Positions 1-6,538 of a DNA stretch of 17,319 nt are shown here, piece by piece. Position numbers and translations under genes: made by a program. The notes below the pieces were generated by a model, which saw only the letters and a list, made by a program, of their open reading frames with translations, did no database searches and was not told the origin of the DNA. Origin of the DNA: Armatimonadota bacterium (lineage in GTDB: Bacteria; Armatimonadota; Fimbriimonadia; Fimbriimonadales; Fimbriimonadaceae); NCBI GenBank assembly GCA_023392285.1, contig JAEVZK010000126.1, positions 1 to 17,319 on the forward strand. Reading direction: 5' to 3'. The stretch's first letter is position 1. Each line of letters opens with the position of its first letter.

Positions 1-182
1 TCCGACGCCGTCTCGGTAAAGGCGGCCACTCCCCGCTCGCGAAACTGGACCATCCACCGGTCCAGCAAACTGGGTGCCAGATGATGCTCACGGCAGGCCG
101 CCGCCTTGCTCAAAATCCCAGCATCGATCCGCGAACAAAGATCGAGCTTGAATTCACTTGAATGTCTTCTGCGTGGTTTCAC
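1..182 (-). CDS. IS3-type transposase OrfA, partial (5' end)
   Basis: Reading leftward from a GTG at 182 gives 60 open codons that run off the window edge. The peptide starts KPRRRHSSEFKLDL and continues with a helix-turn-helix pattern ending in LLDRWMVQFRERGVAAF. This is the usual layout of the short OrfA that binds the ends of IS3-family elements (HTH_Tnp_1 type). The start is supported by an AAGGAG ribosome site at 188-193, five bases upstream. The OrfB integrase would lie to the left, outside the window. The outer end of the element should fall around 200-240 (candidate TG.. ends on the minus strand), but I cannot fix it without the other end. Confidence 0.85.
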   Translation of the reverse strand, partial: MKPRRRHSSEFKLDLCSRIDAGILSKAAACREHHLAPSLLDRWMVQFRERGVAAFTETAS

Positions 183-245
183 TTCTTCTCCTTTGAAGAG
201 CTACCACTTAGTGTCTCACCAAATGTCCGCAGTCCAGCCGAGGCG

Positions 246-333
246 AGGCTCCCTCCCCCCAACCCCCTCCCTCAGTTTCCGGACGAATCTCTCCGTACTT
301 GTGATGCTGAGCCCGAGAAACCGAGGAAGGGGG
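246..333 (+). repeat. Palindromic C-rich/G-rich dispersed repeat, copy A
   Basis: The left arm at 263-280 is C-rich and ends CTCAGTTTCC. The right arm at 317-333 reads GAAACCGAGGAAGGGGG. The arms are near-complementary (two mismatches) and flank a 36-nt unpaired centre. The same left arm with its GGCTCC lead-in recurs at 11715-11747, and the same right arm recurs three times at 11784-11894. This copy lies between the IS end and the promoter of the lipoprotein at 359. It resembles a REP/MITE-like intergenic repeat; no coding capacity is apparent. Confidence 0.75.
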
Positions 334-346
334 CTAAAGCGACCGC

Positions 347-352
347 TATACT
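347..352 (+). promoter_or_regulatory. Leaderless-type -10 element (TATACT)
   Basis: TATACT lies six bases before the GTG start at 359, placing the expected transcription start at or next to the start codon. No convincing -35 is visible; the right arm of the palindromic repeat occupies that position. Confidence 0.6.
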
Positions 353-358
353 AAAGGC

Positions 359-760
359 GTGAAATGGCTCGTCTGCTCACTCGCCGCGCTCACCTTAGTG
401 GGCTGCAAACCCGCCTCGTCACCCACGATTGCGGATGGCGCAACCGTCTCGGCGGGAGAACATGTCATGACGCCCGATCCGATTGAGGGCCTTGAGGCAA
501 TCCCCGGCTCCACGGAGGTCAAGCGGTGGGAATATGACGACGGCGGCTTTCACATCAAAGAACTCGACCTTCGTGCCGACTCGACACCCGATGAAATTAA
601 AGCGTTCTACGAGCCAAGATTGGATGCCAAAGAGATGCCCGTGACTGACGGGTTCGTCTCGATTCAAAACGACCGGGACGGCAAACATTTTGAAGTCAAT
701 TATTCTAGGGGAAACGACATGAAGACGGTGCAGATTCTCGTCAAAACTCCTCAACCTTAA
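359..760 (+). CDS. Small secreted lipoprotein, function unknown (133 aa)
   Basis: The protein begins with a short basic end, a hydrophobic stretch and the lipobox LVGC (Cys at residue 16), so it should be lipid-anchored after export. The mature part has one small alpha/beta domain with motifs EVKRWEYDDGG, PDEIKAFYEPRL and FEVNYSRGNDMKTVQI. This pattern of a charge-rich strand, a helix ending in FYEPRL and then two strands is seen in small periplasmic proteins, but I cannot assign a named family with confidence. The start is GTG with no ribosome site, and the TATACT six bases upstream supports a leaderless message. The next gene begins 37 nt downstream with its own -10. Confidence 0.75.
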   Translation: MKWLVCSLAALTLVGCKPASSPTIADGATVSAGEHVMTPDPIEGLEAIPGSTEVKRWEYDDGGFHIKELDLRADSTPDEIKAFYEPRLDAKEMPVTDGFVSIQNDRDGKHFEVNYSRGNDMKTVQILVKTPQP

Positions 761-784
761 GGTAAAGCCTTGCACCCGGATCAG

Positions 785-790
785 TAAACT
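785..790 (+). promoter_or_regulatory. Leaderless-type -10 element (TAAACT)
   Basis: TAAACT lies seven bases before the GTG start of the carbonic anhydrase. There is no Shine-Dalgarno sequence in between and no clear -35. Confidence 0.55.
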
Positions 791-797
791 AAGAGAC

Positions 798-1400
798 GTG
801 AACCAAAAAGCAATTGAGGCGTTGCGACTCTTAGAGGAGGGCAACCAGCGGTTCCGCACGGGTCAGAGTGCAGGGTATCGCTACCGTTCCGACGAAATCA
901 GAGAGATCGGCGATGGACAGAAACCGTTTGCAGCAGTGATTGCTTGCGTGGATGGCCGGGTGACGCCAGAAATCATGTTTGATCAGCGCATGGCAAACCT
1001 GTTTGTCAGCCGCGTACCGGGAAATGTCGCCTCCGATAGCGCGAAATGGATGCTAGAGCTGGCCGTTTCTAGCATGCACGTTCCGCTTGTCGTCGTGATG
1101 GGTCACACCAATTGCCTCGCCATTGGCCAAGTGATGCGCAATGAGCCCGGCGCGGGAGGATCACTGCGGGATGATGTCGCGCGTGCAATCGCGACGGCGG
1201 ACTTAACCAATTCAGATGATCCTTATCGGGAAGCGATCCGCGCGAATGCCCGCCACACCGTTGAGGAATTGAAGCTCGAATCTGCCGCCGCCCGCGAGGC
1301 CATCGTCGCGGGCGAGTTAACCATCGTGACCGCTGTGTACGATGTTCACACCGGGCAAGTCGAGTGGCTAGACGAGGCGAAGGATGTTCTATCTAGCTGA
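798..1400 (+). CDS. Beta-class carbonic anhydrase
   Basis: This 200-residue protein should catalyse reversible hydration of CO2 to bicarbonate in the cytoplasm. The beta-class zinc site is complete: Cys50-x-Asp52-x-Arg54 (in ACVDGRVTPE) followed by His103-x-x-Cys106 (in MGHTNC). LFVSRVPGN, which lies between the two ligand motifs in this family, is also present. Residues around the ligands differ from the usual CSDSR and GHSxCG (CVDGR and GHTNCL), so it belongs to a divergent branch, but all metal ligands and the catalytic Asp-Arg pair are there. The GTG start is chosen from the -10 seven bases upstream and from normal family length. Its 3' end overlaps the next, small membrane protein by 17 bases, suggesting co-translation. 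Confidence 0.9.
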   Translation: MNQKAIEALRLLEEGNQRFRTGQSAGYRYRSDEIREIGDGQKPFAAVIACVDGRVTPEIMFDQRMANLFVSRVPGNVASDSAKWMLELAVSSMHVPLVVVMGHTNCLAIGQVMRNEPGAGGSLRDDVARAIATADLTNSDDPYREAIRANARHTVEELKLESAAAREAIVAGELTIVTAVYDVHTGQVEWLDEAKDVLSS

Positions 1401-1581
1401 ACTCTTCGGCGGAGATATCACCCATGAAGGCGTCCTGACGGTGATGATCGTGGTAACCGCGATCATTTTGCTTGCGGTGGGGATTACGATTTGGCTGTTC
1501 GCCAAATGGTCGGCCAAGGAAAAGCGCCGACGTAACGGCGAGATCCGCACCGCCCGAGAGTTCGGCGACTTCTCAGAGTAG
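1384..1581 (+). CDS. Small single-pass membrane protein (65 aa)
   Basis: One transmembrane helix spans about residues 18-40 (VLTVMIVVTAIILLAVGITIW). It is followed by a basic stretch KWSAKEKRRR and a charged tail, so the C-terminus is probably cytoplasmic. The ATG sits inside the end of the carbonic anhydrase gene with a GAGG-like ribosome site just upstream, and the 17-base overlap suggests translational coupling. The 3' end overlaps the end of the convergent NADH dehydrogenase gene by 9 bases. No family recognised. A role with the carbonic anhydrase is only inferred from coupling. Confidence 0.7.
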   Translation: MFYLAELFGGDITHEGVLTVMIVVTAIILLAVGITIWLFAKWSAKEKRRRNGEIRTAREFGDFSE

Positions 1582-2898
1582 CCTCGCCTTGACGTGCTGG
1601 TCATCCCGGCTTGCCCGCGATGTTGTCCGAATTCCGAGCTGAACCGGGTCCTTACGGAAGAAGAGATCCGTCGTCCAATCCATAATGATCCGAATTCTCC
1701 GGCTCCAGCTGGGCATCTTCATCAGATAGATCGTTCGGTAGATGAACCATGCCAAAAAGCCGGCGATCTTTACGCCCATAATCTTGGCCACTGCGGTCTT
1801 GCAGCCTAGAGCGGCAAGACTCCCCTGATCCTGGTGATGGTAAATCTTGGTGGGCTCGCCTCGTATGGACCGCACCACGTTGGCCGCAACTTGTCCTCCT
1901 TCGCGGGTGGCATTTTGGGCGGTTTGCGCGTAGGGCTTACCCGCTTCGTCGAGGATGGTGGCGCTATCGCCGACCGCCCATACATGGTCAAAGCCCTCAA
2001 CTCGCATGTTTCGTTCGCAAACAATATAGCCATGTTGATTGAGCGGCAGCCCATTGATACGTGAGAGCAGTGGATTTGGAGCGATTCCGGCACACCAGAC
2101 CGTTGTGTAAGCCCCTATATGCTGACCTGTGGTGAGTACGACACCATGCTCTTCCACCTTCGTCACCGAGGTTTTCGTGCGAATGTCGAGCCCTCGCTTT
2201 TGTAAATGCTCGTGCGCGAACTGCGCGAGATCGGCATCCAGGGCGGGAAGGATGCGCTCCGCATACTCGAGGAGCATGACGGATATGTCGTCCGGGTCGA
2301 CGTTTTCGTAAGACTTTGCTGCGGTTCGCAAGAATGCCTGATACTCGCCCGCGAATTCAATGCCGGTAAAGTTGGATCCGACCACGACCACGCGCAGGAT
2401 CTCTTGGCGGCGGGAGCGGTCCCGGACGGTATTTGCCAGTTCCAGAAGCCGAATTCCGCGGTCACGGAGCTCAATTCCGTCAGAGAGACTCTTCAACTGG
2501 AATCCGTGCTCTTTCAATCCTTCGATTTTAGGAAACTTGGTGATTGAGCCCAGCGCGATGACGAGTTGATCGTAGTGGATTTTTTCGAAGAGCTCCGCGC
2601 CGTTCACCTTTACGGTCACTTGACGCTGCGCGAGGTCGACGGCTTCTACCTCAGCCATCCTGAATTCTCCGCGCTTCATGAACTTGCGGATGGGCACCAC
2701 CACGTGGCGCGACTCAATCGTTCCGGTTCCGGCTTCGACCAGCAAGGGGTAGAAGAGGAGGAAGTTGTTTCGATCGACGACCAGCAAGTCCCAGTCTTTC
2801 GGCAGAGAACGGTCGAGAGTCTGCGCCGCATAAGCGCCGCCAAATCCTCCCCCTAGGACGAGGACCCGTTTCTTCTCCCCAGCGCGTGCGACAGCCAT
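1573..2898 (-). CDS. ndh: Type II NADH dehydrogenase (NDH-2), FAD-dependent
   Basis: This 441-residue flavoprotein should oxidise NADH and reduce quinone at the inner membrane face without pumping protons. It shows the FAD-binding GGGFGG at 16-21, a second Rossmann motif VVVVGSNFTGIEFAGE (about 170-185), the C-terminal FAD motif WAVGDSA (307-313) and the quinone-side AQTAQNATREGG (324-335). The end, GFLAWFIYRTIYLMKMPSWS (380-399) followed by a basic region, matches the amphipathic membrane anchor of the family. In the NADH-binding loop the usual GGGPTG is GSNFTG. The start is set by TAGAAT six bases before the ATG. It is convergent with the carbonic anhydrase pair and divergent from the SDR gene at 3004. 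Length is normal. Confidence 0.92.
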   Translation of the reverse strand: MAVARAGEKKRVLVLGGGFGGAYAAQTLDRSLPKDWDLLVVDRNNFLLFYPLLVEAGTGTIESRHVVVPIRKFMKRGEFRMAEVEAVDLAQRQVTVKVNGAELFEKIHYDQLVIALGSITKFPKIEGLKEHGFQLKSLSDGIELRDRGIRLLELANTVRDRSRRQEILRVVVVGSNFTGIEFAGEYQAFLRTAAKSYENVDPDDISVMLLEYAERILPALDADLAQFAHEHLQKRGLDIRTKTSVTKVEEHGVVLTTGQHIGAYTTVWCAGIAPNPLLSRINGLPLNQHGYIVCERNMRVEGFDHVWAVGDSATILDEAGKPYAQTAQNATREGGQVAANVVRSIRGEPTKIYHHQDQGSLAALGCKTAVAKIMGVKIAGFLAWFIYRTIYLMKMPSWSRRIRIIMDWTTDLFFRKDPVQLGIRTTSRASRDDQHVKARLL

Positions 2899-2904
2899 TG
2901 CCTA

Positions 2905-2910
2905 ATTCTA
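2905..2910 (-). promoter_or_regulatory. Leaderless-type -10 element (TAGAAT) for NDH-2
   Basis: On the minus strand TAGAAT ends six bases before the ATG at 2898. No ribosome site is present. The roughly 105-bp gap to the divergent gene at 3004 holds both promoters. Confidence 0.55.
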
Positions 2911-2991
2911 CGAGGTTGCAAGCGCCTTACGAGTTCCTTTCGGCCTACTCGCTTGATCCGCACGCAACCCCTATTGCAGCCTAGCTTTGGG

Positions 2992-2997
2992 TAGAAC
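2992..2997 (+). promoter_or_regulatory. Possible leaderless -10 (TAGAAC) for the SDR gene
   Basis: TAGAAC lies six bases before the ATG at 3004, the same geometry as the neighbouring genes, but the last base departs from TANNNT. No -35 recognised. Confidence 0.4.
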
Positions 2998-3003
2998 GGG
3001 TGT

Positions 3004-3987
3004 ATGAAACTTCTTATCATCGGCGGCACAAGATTTGTGGGGCGCGCGATCACCGATTGTGCCCTCCAGCGAGGACATGAAATCACCCTTTTCCACCGAG
3101 GGCACTCGAACAACGATCTCTTTGACGTCGAACAGATTTTTGGAGACCGCGACGGTGAGACCGACAAGTTAGCGGGACGGGAATGGGACGCGGTGATCGA
3201 TACCTGTGGCTACCATCCTCGTGTGGTCGAGCAATCAGCCGATACTCTTTGCGACAATGTTGGGCTTTACTGCTTCATCTCGACGATCAGCGTGTACGCA
3301 GACGACAATCAAAGGCCAGTTTCTGAAGCGGGCAAGCTGATTCGCTTCGCCGAACCGCCAAAGTCTGAGGAGGTGACGGGTGAAACCTACGGTGGCTTCA
3401 AGGTGCTTTGCGAGGAAACGATCAACCACGTGCTCGGCGGCGAGAAGGCTCTACACATTCGGCCGGGGCTTATTATCGGCCCTCACGACACCACAGATCG
3501 GTTCACTTACTGGGTGGATCGGTTCAGCCGAGACGGGGAGGTGCTCGTGCCGGACCGAGCTCAGCAGCCGATTCAATTCATCGATGTGCGGGACCTTGCC
3601 GACTTCACCGTGAGGATGGTGGAGCAGGGAAGCACCGGTGTATTTAACGCAGATGGGCCTGCCCATGACATCAGGATGGGAGAGGTCTGGTCCGTGCTCA
3701 AGGATAACTGTGGTGGTCTTCCCAAAGAGGTGATCGTGAGCGATCAATTCTTGAAGGATCATGAAGTGAAGGATTGGCAGGACCTGCCATTTGTGACCCC
3801 GAAGGACGACGACATCACGATTGTCGATGTCACTAAGGCGATCGATTGCGGATTGACACTGCGGCCTTTGCGGGAGACGGTGGTGGATACTGCCGAGTGG
3901 CACAAGAACCGAGGCGAGATCGAGTTGAAGACGGGCATGAGCCGACAGCGAGAGCGGGAGTTGCTCGCAGAGTGGAAGAGCCGGTAG
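3004..3987 (+). CDS. NAD(P)-dependent epimerase/reductase (extended SDR)
   Basis: This 327-residue protein has an N-terminal Rossmann fold with GGTRFVG at residues 7-13, a catalytic Ser region FISTISVY (91-98), and the active-site pair Tyr129-x-x-x-Lys133 (YGGFK). HIRPGLIIGPHDTTDRF and the later FIDVRDLADF are typical of extended SDRs acting on nucleotide sugars or related substrates. The overall pattern resembles the NAD-dependent epimerase branch that includes the CSP41-like proteins. The substrate cannot be told from sequence alone. The last codons and stop fall inside the first unit of the tandem repeat that follows. Confidence 0.85.
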   Translation: MKLLIIGGTRFVGRAITDCALQRGHEITLFHRGHSNNDLFDVEQIFGDRDGETDKLAGREWDAVIDTCGYHPRVVEQSADTLCDNVGLYCFISTISVYADDNQRPVSEAGKLIRFAEPPKSEEVTGETYGGFKVLCEETINHVLGGEKALHIRPGLIIGPHDTTDRFTYWVDRFSRDGEVLVPDRAQQPIQFIDVRDLADFTVRMVEQGSTGVFNADGPAHDIRMGEVWSVLKDNCGGLPKEVIVSDQFLKDHEVKDWQDLPFVTPKDDDITIVDVTKAIDCGLTLRPLRETVVDTAEWHKNRGEIELKTGMSRQRERELLAEWKSR

Positions 3988-4221
3988 CCGGAGCAAGCTC
4001 CGGCGGGAGAAAGCGGTAACAAGTTCCCGCAGTCCAAAGGGGCAGTGAACTCCTCATGAGCCGCTAGAGCGGAGCAAGCTCCGTCGGGGCAAAGCGGTAA
4101 CAAGTTACCGCAGTCCAAAGGGGCAGTGAACTCCACTTAGCCGCTAGAGCGGAGCAAGCTCCGGCGGGGGGAAAGCGGTAACAAGTTCCCGCAGTCCAAA
4201 GCGGCAGTAAACTCCTCATCC
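3980..4221 (+). repeat. Three-copy 80-81 bp tandem repeat
   Basis: Units begin at about 3980, 4060 and 4140 and carry the same blocks in order: AGCCGxTAG, GGAGCAAGCTCC, GCGGTAACAAGTTxCCGC, GCAGTCCAAAG and GGCAGTxAACTCC. Marker blocks are spaced 81/80 and 81/81 bp. Each unit contains two small palindromes centred on CAAG: GGAGC-AA-GCTCC in all three, and GCGGTAAC-AA-GTTACCGC, which is perfect in unit 2 and has one mismatch in units 1 and 3. Unit 1 overlaps the stop codon of the upstream SDR gene and unit 3 ends at the start codon of the ROK gene. The repeat fills the whole gap between the two genes. Confidence 0.92.
4208..4213 (+). promoter_or_regulatory. -10 element (TAAACT) formed in repeat unit 3
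   Basis: TAAACT lies eight bases before the ATG at 4222. The equivalent positions in units 1 (4046-4051) and 2 (4127-4132) read TGAACT, so only unit 3 matches TANNNT. No -35 or ribosome site seen. Confidence 0.45.
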
Positions 4222-5253
4222 ATGTCTCAGAGCTGTGTGATCGGCGTCGACCTCGGCGGCACAAACGTGCGTGCCCGTGCCTATTTTGAAGATGGATCGG
4301 CGGCGAGTGAGCGCTTTAGCAACCCATCAAGGGCTCAGGAAGGAACGCGGGCGATTCTGGAGGCAATCGTGCTTACCGTTCGCGCGGTCCAAGCGTCGGC
4401 CAGTGTCCCGGTCGATCGGATTGGAATTGCCGTCCCCGGACACATCGATGGCCGGAATGGAGTCGTCATTTGGGCACCGAATTTCGGCGAGACAAAGGAT
4501 GGCATCTTCCTGAATTGGAGGCATGTTCCCATGGCGGCCCCACTCGAGCAAGAGCTGGGCGTGAAGGTGGAACTGGGCAACGATGCCAACTTGGCTGCGC
4601 TAGGCGAGTACCGCTTTGGGGTGGGGAAGAAGCAGGCCAAGTGTCTGGTGCTTCTGACGATCGGAACGGGGATCGGTGGAGGAGTCGTGATGGCTCCCGA
4701 GGCCGTACACGGGGACGCCCGAGGGCCGCTGCTCCTGGTGGGTGCCAATGGGGGTGGAGCGGAGTTGGGCCACACCATTGTTCAGCATGGCGGGAACGAT
4801 TGCCGAGCGGGATCATACGGCGCTTTAGAAGCCTACTGCCAGCGGGATGCGATCGTGGACCGGGCAGTTCACCGCTTAAGTCGCGGACGAGCCTCCGCTC
4901 TGCGTGATCTCGTTGGCGGCGATCTGGCGAAAGTGACTCCGGCGCTCATCTCCGAAGCGGCCAACCTTGGCGACGAGATGTGCCTTGAAGTCTGGGATGA
5001 AGTGGGGACGTGGCTCGGCGTCGGAATCGGCAGCCTGATCAATGTTTTCGCGCCCGACGTGTTCGCGATTGGGGGGCAAATTGCGAAAGCGGGAGAGCCG
5101 CTCCTTGGTGCGGCCAAGAGGACCGCCCGAAACATTGCGATTCCTTCGCTCTTCGAAGACTGTAGAATCGTGCAGGCGATGCAGATCGAGGATGGAGGCA
5201 TTCTCGGCGCTGCCGCGCTCGCTCTGGAGGCAAGGCAATGGAAGACAAGCTGA
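4222..5253 (+). CDS. ROK-family sugar kinase (glucokinase-like)
   Basis: This 343-residue cytoplasmic protein should phosphorylate a hexose with ATP. It has the phosphate loop GVDLGGTNVR (8-17), the sugar-binding and catalytic segment GNDANLAALGE with Asp121, the second phosphate loop LTIGTGIGGGVV (145-156) and GAELGH with Glu181 and His184. The ROK zinc signature, usually CxCGxxGCxE, is degraded here to CRAGSYGALE (194-203): Cys194 remains, but Ala196 and Ala201 replace the other cysteines. Zinc binding is therefore doubtful. Function as a kinase rather than a repressor is inferred from the intact ATP and catalytic motifs and the lack of an N-terminal DNA-binding domain. The next ORF overlaps its end by 16 bases. 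Confidence 0.88.
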   Translation: MSQSCVIGVDLGGTNVRARAYFEDGSAASERFSNPSRAQEGTRAILEAIVLTVRAVQASASVPVDRIGIAVPGHIDGRNGVVIWAPNFGETKDGIFLNWRHVPMAAPLEQELGVKVELGNDANLAALGEYRFGVGKKQAKCLVLLTIGTGIGGGVVMAPEAVHGDARGPLLLVGANGGGAELGHTIVQHGGNDCRAGSYGALEAYCQRDAIVDRAVHRLSRGRASALRDLVGGDLAKVTPALISEAANLGDEMCLEVWDEVGTWLGVGIGSLINVFAPDVFAIGGQIAKAGEPLLGAAKRTARNIAIPSLFEDCRIVQAMQIEDGGILGAAALALEARQWKTS

Positions 5254-5363
5254 TTCTTCACTGTGAAGTGGTCGAAATCGAGGGTGGCCGCGACCTGTAC
5301 AACTACACCTTCGACGTGAACGAGAAGGAGCAACCCGAACCTGCTCCTCCCGCTCAACCATAA
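5238..5363 (+). CDS. 41-residue protein overlapping the ROK kinase end
   Basis: The ATG at 5238 lies inside the last codons of the ROK gene and is preceded by a strong GGAGG at 5226-5230, seven bases upstream. The product begins MEDKLILHCEVVEIEGGRDL, continues with YNYTFDVNEKE and ends in a Pro-rich tail EPAPPAQP. It looks like a short beta-structured, acidic cytoplasmic protein. No family recognised. The 16-base overlap with a good ribosome site is typical of a coupled downstream gene, so I think it is real despite its size. Confidence 0.6.
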   Translation: MEDKLILHCEVVEIEGGRDLYNYTFDVNEKEQPEPAPPAQP

Positions 5364-5459
5364 CCCCCTACACAAGCATCGCGCTGCATTTAGAACCCCT
5401 CTCCCGCCGTGAGGAACGAACGTGCGGGGGGCCAATCCGTGAGAACTCCTCATCGAGCC

Positions 5460-5500
5460 AAAAAGCGAAAGCGCCTCTCCCTAGTTGAGAAAGACGCTTT
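5460..5500 (-). terminator. Intrinsic terminator after the FN3-domain gene
   Basis: Read on the minus strand, AAAGCG plus eight further pairs (including G-T wobbles) form a stem of about 14 bp. The arms are 5468-5481 and 5487-5500, with a five-base loop. The stem is followed by CGCTTTTT. It lies about 25 bases past the stop at 5525. On the plus strand an alternative stem CCTCTC/GAGAGG (5474-5479 and 5505-5510) followed by ATTTTT could serve the ROK operon, so the site may be bidirectional. Confidence 0.75.
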
Positions 5501-5524
5501 GCCTGAGAGGATTTTTAAGAAAAG

Positions 5525-6169
5525 TTAGGCGGCAAGCTCCAGATTGAGCGCTTCCGCTTCGCTATTAGAGTAGACAACTGCCTCATTGCTCGGGCCCGAG
5601 ACGACACCGCCCCGCTGAGCCGTCACCCGGTAGACCACCTGAGTGCCAGGGGTCTGACCCATGTGGGAGAACTTGGTAGTTGTTGTGACGCTGAGCAGTG
5701 AGAATTCGGTCGCACTGCCGATCTTTGCCTCGACGGTAAAGATCGTGCCGCTGGCGTTGCCATTGCGCTTCCACTTGAGCTGGTTCGTGCCGTTGCCGAA
5801 GCCGGTCGCGCTTAGGTCGGTCGGAACCGCCACGGGACCGAGAGGCGTCGGGTTGACATTCAAACCGAGCTGCCCTTTCAGCGCAGGGGAGACGTCGGGA
5901 TTAGCGAGGAACTGCTTGGCGAAGGATCGGATCACCGCTTCGCTCGAACTGCGCACGGAATCCTTGGCCGCCACGAGTCCCTTCGTCGTCGCTTTAGAAG
6001 CCTCCGAAGCATTGTAGGCAGCCGTGAAATCGGTTGCCGCCGCCGTGATCGCACCCACCTGAGGCAGGGAAAGCCCGAGCGGTAGGGCATTGGCCGACGC
6101 TACGGTCGCGAACGTGGTGACGAATGAATTAAATGCCCCGTCCGATCTGGGAATATTTTCGCTTGCCAT
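5525..6169 (-). CDS. Fibronectin type III domain protein (214 aa)
   Basis: The N-terminal half (about residues 1-105) is Ala/Ser-rich and helical and contains DFTAAYNASEASKATTKG and a second helix AVIRSFAKQFLANP. The C-terminal part, about 115-205, is a beta-sandwich with the FN3 look: LSATGFGNGTNQLKWKRNG, then TIFTVEAKIG, and PGTQVVYRVTAQRGGVVSGPSNE. No signal peptide is visible, so it may be cytoplasmic or exported by a non-classical route. Proteins with this two-part layout occur in several environmental phyla, with no assigned function that I can name. It is a single gene with its own terminator downstream. The start at 6169 has no clear ribosome site, and its promoter is not obvious. Confidence 0.75.
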   Translation of the reverse strand: MASENIPRSDGAFNSFVTTFATVASANALPLGLSLPQVGAITAAATDFTAAYNASEASKATTKGLVAAKDSVRSSSEAVIRSFAKQFLANPDVSPALKGQLGLNVNPTPLGPVAVPTDLSATGFGNGTNQLKWKRNGNASGTIFTVEAKIGSATEFSLLSVTTTTKFSHMGQTPGTQVVYRVTAQRGGVVSGPSNEAVVYSNSEAEALNLELAA

Positions 6170-6538
6170 GGTTTAAGCAGAGCCCCCTGCTCTTGAAGGA
6201 GCCAAAGCCCCCGCGGTCGTGTTACGATATGTTCTTCTCATAGTTATCCTTGAGCCTCCCGCTCATACTGGTAATTGTCGGAGGGACGCTTTGCGATCTT
6301 TAGGACTTTTTTGAAGAGAAGCTGCCGGATCGCAGCTCCCGGTTATAGCCGCCTTGGCCGACAGCCGACGTAAGGATGCCGCGCGGTGATGCGAGCTGAA
6401 AAAGCCGGCCTAAATCGCCGTATACTGAAGGTAGAAGGGTCGCTCCCTTCAACGAACTTACCAAACTCGTTGAAGCGTAGGCCAATGCGGTGGAGATGGG
6501 CCGCTTGGTACATCGCCCTTCTATTCCGCCTTGCCGGC
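6170..6538. other. Intergenic region without a supported gene
   Basis: These 369 bases lie between the divergent or terminal ends of the FN3 gene and the nuclease gene. Short ORFs on both strands show no ribosome site, family resemblance or promoter geometry. The only clear structure is the pair of competing hairpins at 6434-6475, listed separately. A TATACT occurs at 6421-6426 on the plus strand but no start codon follows at the right distance. Confidence 0.5.
6434..6475. repeat. Two overlapping inverted repeats (mutually exclusive hairpins)
   Basis: GAAGGG-TCGCT-CCCTTC (6434-6450) is a perfect 6-bp hairpin. CTTCAACGA (6447-6455) and TCGTTGAAG (6467-6475) form a perfect 9-bp stem with an 11-base loop. 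They share 6447-6450, so only one can form at a time. They lie about 65 bases beyond the stop of the nuclease gene. No T-run follows, so a simple terminator is not demonstrated. Confidence 0.65.

Noticed and set aside
3759..4136. Minus-strand ORF with peptide repeats (EFTAPLDCGNLLPL)
   Set aside because: The peptide repeat only reflects the 81-bp DNA repeat being 27 codons long. The ORF lies antisense to the SDR end, with no ribosome site or promoter geometry, and frame is lost at the 80-bp spacing.
3980..4221. CRISPR array
   Set aside because: The units are contiguous 80-81 bp repeats with no unique spacers, and there are no cas genes nearby.
6300..6485. 61-aa minus-strand ORF in the intergenic region
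   Set aside because: No ribosome site, no TANNNT at the right distance, and no recognisable motif. It crosses the competing hairpins.
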